Shown piece after piece: positions 40,160 through 50,742 of a stretch of DNA of 64,000 nt. The stretch's first letter is position 1. The number at the start of each line of letters is the position of its first letter. Both the position numbers and the translations under genes were made by a program. This stretch comes from Rudaea sp. (GTDB lineage Bacteria; Pseudomonadota; Gammaproteobacteria; Xanthomonadales; Rhodanobacteraceae), in contig JANWJJ010000041.1 in assembly GCA_025451955.1 (NCBI GenBank), positions 19,741 to 83,740 on the forward strand. Direction: 5' to 3'. The notes under the pieces were generated by a model. The model worked only from the letters and a program-made list of their open reading frames with translations. It was not told the DNA's origin and made no database searches.

Positions 40160-40276
40160 CTTGCCTGCTTTACGGCGAAACTTTCGCAATGAAGCCATGA
40201 CTATCGGCAGGGCTTTCGCCAGAATTTGATACGATATATCATCGCGCAAAGATTGCTTCTTCGAAGACGCGTTTGC

Positions 40277-41869
40277 ATGAACAAGACGTGGGCCGATTCG
40301 TTCGCCAAGGCGCCACCGTCGTGTGTTCAACACAGCTTCGCGATCCTGGTCTGCATGCTGATGGTCAGTTGCACGGTGGGGCCTGATTTCAGGAAACCCG
40401 CTGCACCGGATGTCAGCAACTACACCACTACTCCGCTCGCAACTACAGTCTCTGCCACGAATGTCATCGGTGGCGATGCGCAACGCTTCGCCACGGGCGA
40501 CAATATTCCCGGCGATTGGTGGGCGCTGTTTCACTCGAAGCCGCTCAACGATCTGATTGAACAATCGCTGAAAAACAATCCCGACCTCAAGGCGGCGCAG
40601 GCGGCATTGTCGGTGGTCAGGGAAAATGTGCTGGCGCAACGAGGTGCTTACTATCCTAGCGTCACCGGCAGCGTTTCGGCCAATCGTCAGATGCAGTCGA
40701 CCTTGCTCGCACCTGTGCCCAACTACCCGGTGGTGGCCAACGAGTTTCTCTTCAGCCTGTTCACCCCACAGGTCAGCATTTCATATGCGCCCGATCTGTT
40801 CGGCCTGAACCGCCGGACGATGGAGTCGGTGAAGGCGCAGGAGCAGGCCGTACGCTTCCAGATGATCGCGGCGCAGGTCACGCTGAGCACCAATGTGGTG
40901 GCCGCCGCGGTGCAGGAGGCATCGCTGCAGGCGCAGGTCGACGCGACGCGCCAGTTGATCGACATCAACTCGAAGATGCTGCAAGTCCTGCGCTACCAGT
41001 TCGCCAAGGGTTATGCAGGCCGGCTGGATGTCGCCGCGCAGGAATCGCAGCTCGCGCAGGTCACCGCCACGCTGCCGCCGCTGCTCAAGCAACAGGCCCA
41101 GCAACAGCACCTGCTGGCCGTGCTGGCCGGCCGCTTTCCGAGCCAGGCACCGCCTGAAAAATTCGAGCTTTCGAGTCTGCAGTTGCCGCAGGAGCTACCG
41201 GTGAGCCTTCCTTCGGAACTCGTGGCGCAGCGTCCGGATGTACTCCAGGCCGAGGCGAATCTGCACGTCGCCAGCGCCCAGATCGGCATTGCCACCGCGA
41301 ACCGGCTGCCGAATATTGTATTGACTGCGGATGCCGGCAGCACGGCGCTGGCGATCGGCCAGGTGTTCAAGGCTGGCACGGGTTTCTGGGATCTGGGCAC
41401 GGCCATTACCGCGCCGATTTTCCAGGGCGGGACCCTGCTCCATCAGGAGCGCGCCGCGAAGGCCGCATACGTTCAAGCATCCGAACAATATCGCAGCACG
41501 GTGTTGACAGCGTTCCAGAATGTTGCCGACACCCTGGTGGCTCTCGAACAGGATGCCGAAGGTCTGAGGGCGGCGGCAAAGGCCGCGGACGCCGCGAAGC
41601 TGACACTGGATTTGTCGCAACGGCAATGGAAAGACGGCTACGCGAATTATCTGACGCTGCTGAGCGCCGAACAGGCTGACCAACAAATGCGCATCGCCCT
41701 GATACAGGCGCAGGCCAATCGCTACGCCGACACGGCGGCGTTGTTCCAGGCGCTTGGCGGCGGCTGGTGGCGGCGCGCAGATTTGAATCCGGCAGAACTG
41801 AATCCGGCAGATTTGAGCCAAACGGGTTCGGGCAGGACGAAATCGACTCGGGAAGAAAATGAAAACTAG
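40277..41869 (+). CDS. Efflux transporter outer membrane lipoprotein, NodT family
   Basis: Lipobox MVSCTVGPDFRKP; WWALFHSKPLNDLIEQSLKNNPDLKAAQAAL. Confidence 0.94.
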   Translation: MNKTWADSFAKAPPSCVQHSFAILVCMLMVSCTVGPDFRKPAAPDVSNYTTTPLATTVSATNVIGGDAQRFATGDNIPGDWWALFHSKPLNDLIEQSLKNNPDLKAAQAALSVVRENVLAQRGAYYPSVTGSVSANRQMQSTLLAPVPNYPVVANEFLFSLFTPQVSISYAPDLFGLNRRTMESVKAQEQAVRFQMIAAQVTLSTNVVAAAVQEASLQAQVDATRQLIDINSKMLQVLRYQFAKGYAGRLDVAAQESQLAQVTATLPPLLKQQAQQQHLLAVLAGRFPSQAPPEKFELSSLQLPQELPVSLPSELVAQRPDVLQAEANLHVASAQIGIATANRLPNIVLTADAGSTALAIGQVFKAGTGFWDLGTAITAPIFQGGTLLHQERAAKAAYVQASEQYRSTVLTAFQNVADTLVALEQDAEGLRAAAKAADAAKLTLDLSQRQWKDGYANYLTLLSAEQADQQMRIALIQAQANRYADTAALFQALGGGWWRRADLNPAELNPADLSQTGSGRTKSTREENEN

Positions 41870-43046
41870 TTTCTCTTGCGGAAATCAGATTACGGGACGA
41901 CCGGATAAACCGCCGCGCGTATTTGCGCTTGCCTTCGTCACGATCGTGGCAGCGGTCGCCGGTTGCTCATCCGAACCCGACAGCAACGTGCAGACAGCAT
42001 CGACTACGCCGAGTAATGTGACGCTGACGACGGCGCAACAGCAGAACATCCGCACCTACATCGTCGCGGCAGCGAAATACCGCAAGACGGTCGAAACAAC
42101 CGGCGCCGTCGACTTCGACAACGACCAGGCCACCAGTGTGCTGGCGCCGTTCTCCGGTCCAGTGTCACGGCTGCTGGTTTCTGCGGGGCAGAAAGTGAAG
42201 AAAGGTGATGCGCTGGCGCTGGTGGATTCGCCCGACTTCGCCGCGGCCATCGGCGCGTACAGCAAGGCGCTGGTCGCCGCGAAAAACACCCGCCGTATCG
42301 CCGATGTGGACAAGGATCTGAGTCAGCACAATGGAGTTTCCCAGCGCGAAAACGAACAGGCACAAACCGACGCCGCCAGCGCGGAAGCCGACCGCGATGC
42401 AGCACTGCAAGCGCTGGTTGCGCTGGATGTCGATCCGCAAACCATCAAAAGCATCCAGGCCGGCCATGCGGTTGCGCACGTCGGCGGCGTCATTCGTTCT
42501 CCGATCGCGGGAACCGTGGCCGAAAAACTGATCACGCCCGGACAATTGCTGCAGGCAGGCACAACACCCTGCTTCACTGTGGCCGATCTTTCCCGCGTCT
42601 GGGTGATGGCGCAAATTTCCGGTTCCGATCTTGCTTCGGTCAACGTCGGCGACACGGTCGATGTGCTGACCCGCGCCGATGCAAAAACCCTTTCCGGAAC
42701 TGTCGGCAATATTTCGGCCGTGGTCGATCCCGACACGCGTGCGATCATCGCGCGTGTGGTCGTGGCAAATCCAGGGGATGTGCTGAAGAAGCAGATGTAT
42801 GTTCGCGTGCAAATTCATTCGCGTCAGGAATACGACGGCATTCTGGTTCCGGTTTCCGCGATCCTGCGCGACGACGAGAACTTGCCCTTCGTCTACGTGC
42901 AGCAACAAGATCATAGCTTCGCGCGCCGGCATGTGACCTTGGGCGACCGGGTTGACGATCAATACGTGATTCCGGAAGGCCTCAAGTCCGGCGACCAGAT
43001 CGTCGTCGATGGCGCGCTGTTCATGCAGTTCATGCAAAGCCAATGA
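41859..43046 (+). CDS. Efflux RND transporter periplasmic adaptor subunit
   Basis: Lipobox VAGCSSEP; VLAPFSGPVSRLLVSAGQKVKKGDALALVDSPDF; between the OMF and RND genes. Confidence 0.94.
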   Translation: MKTSFSCGNQITGRPDKPPRVFALAFVTIVAAVAGCSSEPDSNVQTASTTPSNVTLTTAQQQNIRTYIVAAAKYRKTVETTGAVDFDNDQATSVLAPFSGPVSRLLVSAGQKVKKGDALALVDSPDFAAAIGAYSKALVAAKNTRRIADVDKDLSQHNGVSQRENEQAQTDAASAEADRDAALQALVALDVDPQTIKSIQAGHAVAHVGGVIRSPIAGTVAEKLITPGQLLQAGTTPCFTVADLSRVWVMAQISGSDLASVNVGDTVDVLTRADAKTLSGTVGNISAVVDPDTRAIIARVVVANPGDVLKKQMYVRVQIHSRQEYDGILVPVSAILRDDENLPFVYVQQQDHSFARRHVTLGDRVDDQYVIPEGLKSGDQIVVDGALFMQFMQSQ

Positions 43047-46000
43047 GCGATCATCCGCTGACCGGTTCGCCGTCGCGAACGGCTTCGATGATGAACCGGA
43101 TCGTTGCCTCGTCACTTCGGCAACGCTTCATCGTCATCTTGATGATGTTCGTGCTGATCGGCGCCGGATGGTGGGCGCTGGATCGTCTGCCGATGGACGC
43201 CTATCCGGACCTTTCGCCGCCAATCGTCGAGATCGTTACCCAGTGGCCGGGCCACACCGCCGAGGAAGTCGAGCGGCTGATCACGGTGCCGGTCGAATTG
43301 GGAATGACGGGTATTCCGAAGACGGCCACCACCCGATCGGTCTCGCTGTACGGCTTGTCCGACGTGAAAATCACTTTCCGCGATGGCACCGACAACAACT
43401 TCGCCCGCCAGGAAGTCTTCAACCGCATGGGCGGTCTGAGTCTGCCTGGCGGCGTAACGCCTTCGGTGTCGCCGCTATTCTCCCCTTCCGGACTGATCTA
43501 TCGCTATGTGCTGCAGAGTTCCGACCGCTCGCCGATGGAACTCAAGACCATCGAGAACTGGACGATCGAGCCGCAGTTCCGATCCGTTCCGGGCGTGGCG
43601 GATGATTCGGGATTCGGCGGTGGCACCATGCAGTATCAGGTGCTTCTCGATCAAGCCAAGATCGCCGGGGTCGGTCTGTCGGCGGTGCAGGTCGAGGCCG
43701 CGTTGGCGGCCAACAACAGCAACGCCGGCGGCGGGTTCTATTCGCAGGGCGGCCAGTTCTATTACGTGCACAGCGAAGGGCGGCTGACCACGCTGGAAGA
43801 CATCGGCAACGTGGTGCTGGCGGTACACAATGGCACGCCGGTGCTGGTCAAGGATGTCGGCCACGTGATTATCGGCATCGCACCGCGTCTGGGCGAATTC
43901 GGCTACGAAAAACACGACGACGCCGTCGAAGGCGTCATCCTGATGCGCACCGGCGAGAAAACCCAGGACGTACTCAAGCGCGTCGAGGCAAAGACCGCGG
44001 AACTCAACAACGGAGTCTTGCCCAAGGATGTCAAAATCCATCCGTTCTACGACCTGAGCAATCTGATCGCGCAGACGACGCAGATCGTCGAGCGCAACCT
44101 GCTGCAAGGCATGCTCCTGGTCATCGTGGTGCTGGTGTTCTTTCTCTACGATTTGCGCGCGGGATTGATCGTCGCCATCACCATACCGCTGGCGCTGCTG
44201 TTCGCGTTCTTCTGCCTCGGTATGCAAGGCGCTTCGGCCAACCTTCTTTCCATCGGTGCGGTGGATTTCGGCATTCTCGTGGATGGCGCGATCTTCATGG
44301 TCGAAAATATTTTCCGCCAGATCGCGCTGCACGAAGGATCGCCGCTCAACATCAGGCAAGTCATCGCCGATGCCGCGGCAGAAGTGGATCGACCCTTGTT
44401 CTATGCAGTCGCGGTGATCGTCGCGAGCTTCCTGCCGATCTATGTGTTGTCCGGACCTTCCGGAACATTGTTCAAGCCGATGGCCGACACGATGATCTTT
44501 GCGCTGATCGGTTCGCTCATCGTCACTCTGACATTGTTGCCCGTGTTGTGTGCGCTGCTCATGCGCAAGGGTGTGCGCGAACGCCGCAACGCCGCGTTCG
44601 AAGCGATCAAGTCAACGTACACGAAAGGACTGGATTTCTGCCTGGCGCGCCCGAAAGGCACGGCGATCGCATCGGCCATCCTGCTCGGTCTTTCGCTGCT
44701 GCTGGTTCCCGGCATCGGCGCCGAGTTCATGCCCAAGCTCGACGAAGGCGCGCTGTGGGTGCGCGCAACGATGCCGTACACGATTTCGTTCGACGAGTCA
44801 GCGAAGATCGCGCCCAAAGTGCGGACGATCCTTCGATCGTTCCCGCAGGTCACCACGGTTTCGTCGGAACTGGGTCGGCCCGACGACGGCACCGATTCGA
44901 CCGGTTTTTTCAATGTCGAATTTTTCGTCGGCCTCAAACCCTACTCGCAATGGACTGGCCCCTATCGCACCAAGACTGCATTGACCGCGGCCATCGACAA
45001 GAAGCTGGCGGCCTTCCCCGGCATCAGTTTCAACTACACCCAGCCGGCGGAAGATGCGGTGGACGAGGCAGAAACCGGCCTGAAGAGCGCGCTTGCGGTG
45101 AAGGTGTTCGGCTCCGATCTGGATACATTGCAAAGGAAGGGCAAGGCCATCAAACAGGTGCTGGAACACGTGCGTGGAATCAGCGCCGTAACCCTGGTGC
45201 AGGAACTCGGCCAGCCCAGCCTCGCCATCAAGATCAACCGCGCCGCGATTGCGCGTTACGGTTTGAATGTCGCTGACATCAACAGCCTGATCACGACCGC
45301 CATCGGCGGTGACGTGGCGACGCAGGTCGTGCAGGGAGAAAAGCAATTCGATCTCGTCGTCCGCCTCGATCGGCAATATCGCGACAATCCCGGGGAAATC
45401 GGAAATATCCTGGTGGCGACGCCCGGCGGACAACAAATCCCGCTGAAACAATTCGCCGACATCCAGGTGACCAACGGCGCGTCCTTCATATATCGCGAAA
45501 ACAATTCGCGCTACATCGGCGTGCAGTTCTCGGTGGAGGGGCGCGATCTGGCCGGCGCGGTCAGCGATGCCATCGCGCAGGTCAACAAGAAAGTCGTGAT
45601 GCCGCAGGGTTACCACATGGATTGGGGCGGCGAATACAGCGAGTACACAGCGTCGCGCGGACAACTTCGCGTGATCCTGCCACTGACCCTGTTCATGATT
45701 TTCCTGCTGCTGTTCTCGCTGTACAGCAATTTCAAATTTCCCTTCATCACCGTGCTCGGCGTGGTGTTGTCGGCACCGATCGGCGGCATCATTGCCCTAT
45801 GGTTCACTGGCACGCCGTTCTCGGTTTCGTCCGGCATCGGCTTCCTCGCCTTGTTCGGAGTCTCGGTACTGACCGCGGTCGTCTACATTTCCTACGTCAA
45901 CGAGCTTCGCCTCGGCGGCACACCGCTGGCCGAAGCGATCCGCGAAGCCGCAATCCTGCGCCTGCGCCCGATCATGATGACCGCACTCGTCGCGGCACTC

Positions 46001-46165
46001 GGATTGTTGCCCGCCGCGCTCGCCACGGGCGTTGGCACGGATACGCAAAGGCCGTTCGCCATCGTCATCGTCTGGGGCATGCTCTCGCGATTGTTGATCA
46101 GCATCTTCCTGATGCCGGCGCTGTACGCGCTCGTGGCGCGACCGGACGATCGGCTGGAAGTGTGA
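43043..46165 (+). CDS. Efflux RND transporter permease subunit (CusA/CzcA-like)
   Basis: 1040 aa, MDAYPDLSPPIVEIVTQWPGHTAEEVERLITVPVELGMTGIP; inner-membrane RND pump motifs; overlaps the adaptor stop. Confidence 0.95.
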   Translation: MSDHPLTGSPSRTASMMNRIVASSLRQRFIVILMMFVLIGAGWWALDRLPMDAYPDLSPPIVEIVTQWPGHTAEEVERLITVPVELGMTGIPKTATTRSVSLYGLSDVKITFRDGTDNNFARQEVFNRMGGLSLPGGVTPSVSPLFSPSGLIYRYVLQSSDRSPMELKTIENWTIEPQFRSVPGVADDSGFGGGTMQYQVLLDQAKIAGVGLSAVQVEAALAANNSNAGGGFYSQGGQFYYVHSEGRLTTLEDIGNVVLAVHNGTPVLVKDVGHVIIGIAPRLGEFGYEKHDDAVEGVILMRTGEKTQDVLKRVEAKTAELNNGVLPKDVKIHPFYDLSNLIAQTTQIVERNLLQGMLLVIVVLVFFLYDLRAGLIVAITIPLALLFAFFCLGMQGASANLLSIGAVDFGILVDGAIFMVENIFRQIALHEGSPLNIRQVIADAAAEVDRPLFYAVAVIVASFLPIYVLSGPSGTLFKPMADTMIFALIGSLIVTLTLLPVLCALLMRKGVRERRNAAFEAIKSTYTKGLDFCLARPKGTAIASAILLGLSLLLVPGIGAEFMPKLDEGALWVRATMPYTISFDESAKIAPKVRTILRSFPQVTTVSSELGRPDDGTDSTGFFNVEFFVGLKPYSQWTGPYRTKTALTAAIDKKLAAFPGISFNYTQPAEDAVDEAETGLKSALAVKVFGSDLDTLQRKGKAIKQVLEHVRGISAVTLVQELGQPSLAIKINRAAIARYGLNVADINSLITTAIGGDVATQVVQGEKQFDLVVRLDRQYRDNPGEIGNILVATPGGQQIPLKQFADIQVTNGASFIYRENNSRYIGVQFSVEGRDLAGAVSDAIAQVNKKVVMPQGYHMDWGGEYSEYTASRGQLRVILPLTLFMIFLLLFSLYSNFKFPFITVLGVVLSAPIGGIIALWFTGTPFSVSSGIGFLALFGVSVLTAVVYISYVNELRLGGTPLAEAIREAAILRLRPIMMTALVAALGLLPAALATGVGTDTQRPFAIVIVWGMLSRLLISIFLMPALYALVARPDDRLEV

Positions 46166-46208
46166 TGAGGTTTCGGCAAGCGTGAATTGCGGCTATGCGT
46201 CGCGACGA

Positions 46209-46952
46209 TCAAACCGCGAGTAATGCCGCGATGATCGGCGGCACTTGCGAAGTTGTGGCTTCGAGGTTGGCGAAGATTTCCGGCAGACTGATAGTGGTCG
46301 CGTCGCCGCAACCCGCAGCCCAGTTTGCAACCAGGGCCAGGCAGGCGTAATTGATGCCCAGTTCACGCGCGAGCGCGGCCTCGGGCATGCCAGTCATGCC
46401 GACCAGATCGCAGCCGTCATGGCGCATACGCGCAATTTCTGCACGCGTTTCCAAACGCGGACCCTGCGTGGCGCCATAGCAGCCGCCATCGACCGCCACG
46501 ATTCCGGCACGCCTCGCGGCGGCGAGCAGCGCCGCACGCAAATCCGCGCTGTATGGCTCGCTGAAATCGACATGCTCGACTTTTGCACCCGCGACATCGC
46601 AAAAACTGTCGAAGCGGCCATGGGTGTAGTCGATGATCTGATCCGGTACCGCGAGGACGCGCGGACCCATGTCAGCGCGGATACCGCCGACGGCATTGAC
46701 GCCGACGATGCGGCGCGCGCCAAGATGATGCAGCGCCCAGAGGTTAGCGCGGTAATTCACCCGATGCGGCGCCAGGCTGTGATTCTCGCCGTGCCGCGCA
46801 AGAAACGCCACACGCTTGTCGCCCAGCTTGCCAAGCACGACTGCACCGGACGGCGCACCGAACGGCGTATCGACTGCGCGCTTTTCCACATTTTCCAATC
46901 CGGGAAAATTGTACAACCCGGTGCCGCCGATGATCGCCAGATCCAGGCTCAT
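46209..46952 (-). CDS. mtnP: S-methyl-5'-thioadenosine/thioinosine phosphorylase
   Basis: MSLDLAIIGGTGLYNFPGLENVEKRAVDTPFGAPSGAVVLGKLGDKRVAFLARHGENHSLAPHRVNYRAN. Confidence 0.92.
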   Translation of the reverse strand: MSLDLAIIGGTGLYNFPGLENVEKRAVDTPFGAPSGAVVLGKLGDKRVAFLARHGENHSLAPHRVNYRANLWALHHLGARRIVGVNAVGGIRADMGPRVLAVPDQIIDYTHGRFDSFCDVAGAKVEHVDFSEPYSADLRAALLAAARRAGIVAVDGGCYGATQGPRLETRAEIARMRHDGCDLVGMTGMPEAALARELGINYACLALVANWAAGCGDATTISLPEIFANLEATTSQVPPIIAALLAV

Positions 46953-46963
46953 GCCCTGCCCCG

Positions 46964-47503
46964 CTAGATGGCGTAGATCGCGGGCAGGTTTCTGCCCTGT
47001 TCGTGGTAATCCATGCCGAAGCCGAACACGTAGCGGTCCGGCACCTCGACGCCGACAAAATCCGTATGAATGCCGGGCACGGTGCGACTGTGACGTTTTT
47101 CGCACAACACCGCGATCAGCACCCGGCGCGCGCCCTGCTCCAGGCAAAAATCACGGATTGCGCGCAGCGTGTAGCCTTCGTCCAAGATATCATCGGCGAT
47201 CAACACCGTGCGCCCATGCAGGCTCGCATTCGGCCGCTTGATCCACTGCAACTCCTCGCCACGAGTGCCACCGCGGTAACGTGTCGCATGCACGTAATCG
47301 AATTCCAGATCGGTGGCGATCGCCAGCGCCAGCGCGCCGGCAAAAACCAGCCCGCCGTTCATCACCGTCAGAAACAGCGGCGTCTCGCCGGCAAGTGCCG
47401 CATCGATCCTCGTGCCCATCGCGACGATGGCTGCATTCAGGTGTGCGCGATCGTGGATCAGCTCGGCGGTTTTCAGCGCTTCGGTCAGCGATGCCTGGGT
47501 CAT
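46964..47503 (-). CDS. Hypoxanthine-guanine phosphoribosyltransferase
   Basis: TPLFLTVMNGGLVFAGALALAI...GRTVLIADDILDEGYTLRAI. Confidence 0.93.
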   Translation of the reverse strand: MTQASLTEALKTAELIHDRAHLNAAIVAMGTRIDAALAGETPLFLTVMNGGLVFAGALALAIATDLEFDYVHATRYRGGTRGEELQWIKRPNASLHGRTVLIADDILDEGYTLRAIRDFCLEQGARRVLIAVLCEKRHSRTVPGIHTDFVGVEVPDRYVFGFGMDYHEQGRNLPAIYAI

Positions 47504-48516
47504 ATGGCGGTCCGATTATTTTCGAGAGCAGTCACGCGCGCGACGAAACGATTACGCTGCGGATTATCCCGCAACGATTGCCAACTCGACGCCAGGGTTC
47601 CGCGCAGTGTTGCGACACGTGCCGGATCGCAGGGCACAACGCCCACCTGCGTCGCCAGCGCCTCGGCAACTACATCGGGTTTGCATACCAGCACCAGATC
47701 GCAGCCTGCTTCGCGATGGGCCTTGATGCGCGCACCGATGCCACCCGCGCTCTCCGCCGCGGCCATGCTGATATCGTCGCTGAACACGACACCACGAAAA
47801 CCGAATTCGCCGCGCAGGATTTCCTGAATCCAGACCCGCGAATAACCTGCCGGCAACGCATCCACAGCGGGATAGGCGACGTGCCCCATCATCACCGCCT
47901 CGGCTCCGGCGGCAAGCGCATCGGCGAACGGAATCAGATCGCTGGCGCGCAACTCGGCCAGCGTGCGCAAGTCGACCGCGCTTTCGACATGCGTATCTTC
48001 GCGCACCGAACCATGCCCGGGAAAATGCTTGATCGTCGCGGCCATACCGGCCAGACGCATGCTGCGCACATAGGCCAGACCCAGCGCCGACACAATCGCC
48101 GGATCCGCGGCGAACGCGCGTTCGCCGATAATGACGTTGCCACGCGCAAGATCGAGCACCGGCGCAAAGCTCAAATCGATATCGAGCGCGCGCATTTCGC
48201 TCGCCATCAACCATGCGTGTTCTTCGGCGAGGGCCACCGCGCGCTGCGGATCGCGTTCGTATCCCTCGCCGATCCGCGCCAGCGCGGGCAGGCGCGTGAA
48301 GCCGCCGCGGAATCGCTGCACCGGGCCGCCTTCCTGATCGACGCAAAGCAGTAACGGGTCGGGCCGCAGAGAGCGTATCTCGGCGACCAGACCAGTCACC
48401 TGTTCGCGCGAGGCAAAATTGCGCGCAAACAAAATCACGCCACTGACCGCCGATGCGCGAATCCAGTCGCGCTCGTGTGCCTGCAATTGTGTGCTTTGTA
48501 TACCGATGATCAGCAT
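47500..48516 (-). CDS. nagZ: Beta-N-acetylhexosaminidase
   Basis: LLCVDQEGGPVQRFRGGFTRLP...IKHFPGHGSVREDTHVE. Confidence 0.96.
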   Translation of the reverse strand: MLIIGIQSTQLQAHERDWIRASAVSGVILFARNFASREQVTGLVAEIRSLRPDPLLLCVDQEGGPVQRFRGGFTRLPALARIGEGYERDPQRAVALAEEHAWLMASEMRALDIDLSFAPVLDLARGNVIIGERAFAADPAIVSALGLAYVRSMRLAGMAATIKHFPGHGSVREDTHVESAVDLRTLAELRASDLIPFADALAAGAEAVMMGHVAYPAVDALPAGYSRVWIQEILRGEFGFRGVVFSDDISMAAAESAGGIGARIKAHREAGCDLVLVCKPDVVAEALATQVGVVPCDPARVATLRGTLASSWQSLRDNPQRNRFVARVTALENNRTAI

Positions 48517-48565
48517 CGCAGCCTGCAACCGTGGAATTCAACGCATTCTAGCAAGGATGCAGCGC

Positions 48566-49864
48566 TCACTCGCGCTCGAACAGCGCAATGGATTCAACAT
48601 GCGCGGTATGCGGGAACATGTCCATCGCGCCCGCGCTCTTGAGCGCGAAGCCGTGTTTGTTGACCAGCGTTCCAGCATCGCGCGCCAGCGACGCCGGATG
48701 ACAGGACACATAGACGATACGGCGTACCCCGCGGCGCGGCAGGTATTCCAGGATTTCGGCGGCGCCGCTGCGCGGCGGATCGAGCAGCAGCAGATCGTAG
48801 TCGGCCTTCGCCCACGGTGTGCTGCGTTGATCGGCAGCAAGATCCGCCGCAAAAAACTCCGCGTTGACGATGCCGTTGCGGCGCGCGTTTTCGCCGGCGC
48901 GCCGCACCAGTCCGGCCTCGCCTTCCACTCCGGCGACCTGCGCGGCACGGCGCGCCAGCGGCAAGGTAAAGTTGCCGAGACCGCAGAACAGATCGAGCAC
49001 GCGATCTGCCGGCGCCGGATCGAGCAGGCCCAGGGCATGATCGATCATGCGTCGATTCATGCCGGCGTTGACCTGGATAAAATCCAACGGACGGAATTCC
49101 AGTTCGACATCGTAGGCAGGCAAGCGGAAGCTCAGGCGCGCATCCGGCGGCCACAACGGTGCGACGCTGTCGATGCCGCCGGATTGCAGATAAATTCCCA
49201 AATTATACTTTTTGCCAAATTCCGCCAATGCGTCTGCGTCATGCGCCGACAACGGTTGCAGATGGCGAAAAACCAGAGCGACCAGATCGTCGCCAGCAGC
49301 GACTTCGATTTGTGGAATATCGCGTTTCGCATCCAGTGTTTCGATCAGCGCCGCGATATCGGCAATGCGTTCGCCAACCGCTGGATGCAACACTTCGCAA
49401 CGTTGAATATCCGCGACGTAGCGGCCTTTGCTTTCGCGGAAGCCGACCAGCACACGACCTTTTTTGTCGACGAATTTCACGCTCAGCCGCGCCTTGCGCC
49501 GATAACCCCAGGGCACGTCGGTCAGTGGCGCGAGCACGTTTGCCGGTTGCACCTTGCCGATGCGTTCGAGATTTTCCAGCAGCGCACGTTGCTTGGCCGC
49601 AATCTGCGCAGCCGGATCCAGATGCTGCAGCGCGCAGCCGCCACAGATTCCGAAATGCGGACAGCGCGGCGTCACCCGGTCGGGCGAGGCGCGCAGGATT
49701 TCTTCGACCTTGGCCTCGTCGTAATGCCGATGCTTGCCGCTGAAGCGTAAACGCACGCGTTCCCCAGCCAACGCGCCAGCAACGAACACCGCCTTGCCAT
49801 CGATGTGCGTCACTCCGCGGCCATCGTGGATAAGATCGGTGATGTCGGCTTCGAGAACAGTCAT
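48566..49864 (-). CDS. rlmD: 23S rRNA (uracil(1939)-C(5))-methyltransferase
   Basis: TRAM-like N-terminus, CPHFGICGGCALQHLD (Fe-S cysteines), LDLFCGLGNFTLPLAR, VSCHPASLARD. Confidence 0.94.
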   Translation of the reverse strand: MTVLEADITDLIHDGRGVTHIDGKAVFVAGALAGERVRLRFSGKHRHYDEAKVEEILRASPDRVTPRCPHFGICGGCALQHLDPAAQIAAKQRALLENLERIGKVQPANVLAPLTDVPWGYRRKARLSVKFVDKKGRVLVGFRESKGRYVADIQRCEVLHPAVGERIADIAALIETLDAKRDIPQIEVAAGDDLVALVFRHLQPLSAHDADALAEFGKKYNLGIYLQSGGIDSVAPLWPPDARLSFRLPAYDVELEFRPLDFIQVNAGMNRRMIDHALGLLDPAPADRVLDLFCGLGNFTLPLARRAAQVAGVEGEAGLVRRAGENARRNGIVNAEFFAADLAADQRSTPWAKADYDLLLLDPPRSGAAEILEYLPRRGVRRIVYVSCHPASLARDAGTLVNKHGFALKSAGAMDMFPHTAHVESIALFERE

Positions 49865-50018
49865 GCGCAGCGATCCACCCGCAAAAAATGCGCGGGCATG
49901 CAGTGAAACGTCAGGGAATGCGCAATTCAACGCATCGCATACGCAATGATACCAGCCAATGGATTGACCGCGCCCGCGCCGCGCGCCATTCTCCCGACAT
50001 GCACCGGACTCCCAAGAC

Positions 50019-50735
50019 ATGCCGCGCATCCTGATCGCCGACGATGACCCGATAAGCCTGCGCTTCCTGCAGGGCGTGCTGACGCAATCCGGCTGCGATG
50101 CCGTCGCCGTTGCCGATGGCACGAGCACGCTCGCCGCGGCGGCGATCCAGCCATTCGATCTGCTCTTGCTGGATCGGCGCATGCCGGATATCGGCGGTGC
50201 CGAATTACTGGCGGCGCTGCGCCAACAGGGCGTATCCGCGCCCGCCATAGCCACCAGCGCTGAAATCGATGCAGCGACTGCGGCGCAACTGCGCTCCACA
50301 GGATTCAGCGACATCATCGAAAAGCCGGTGAGTTCGGCGCGACTGCTGCGCGTCGTCGGCGCGCATGTCCACGTTTCGAGCCCACCTGCGACAGCGGGTG
50401 GGCCAACAAGCCACGTTCTGCTGGACGATCAGGCGGCACTCGCGGCAACTGCCGGCGACGCCGAAACCTTGCGCGCGTTACGCAGCCTGCTGGCTCAGGA
50501 ACTGGCGGCGCTCGAAACCGAATTGCACGACAGCGACCCACTCACCCAACCCGAACGCTGGGGTGAGCGCCTGCACCGCCTGCGGGCCTCGTGCGGATTC
50601 TGCGGCGCGGCGAACCTGGCCGATGCTGCGCAAAAACTCGATCATGCGCTACGCAAAGATGCCGTATCGGCACAAAGTACATTTGTGGAATTCTCCAGAA
50701 TTCTGCGCACTACTGCAGCAGCGCTGCACAACTGA
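50019..50735 (+). CDS. Response regulator receiver + Hpt-like C-terminal domain
   Basis: ILIADDDPISLRFLQG...LLLLDRRMPDIGG...IEKPVSSARLL; C-terminal helical region with RLHRLRASCGFCGA resembling an Hpt phosphohistidine motif. Confidence 0.82.
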   Translation: MPRILIADDDPISLRFLQGVLTQSGCDAVAVADGTSTLAAAAIQPFDLLLLDRRMPDIGGAELLAALRQQGVSAPAIATSAEIDAATAAQLRSTGFSDIIEKPVSSARLLRVVGAHVHVSSPPATAGGPTSHVLLDDQAALAATAGDAETLRALRSLLAQELAALETELHDSDPLTQPERWGERLHRLRASCGFCGAANLADAAQKLDHALRKDAVSAQSTFVEFSRILRTTAAALHN

Positions 50736-50742
50736 CCCCGTT

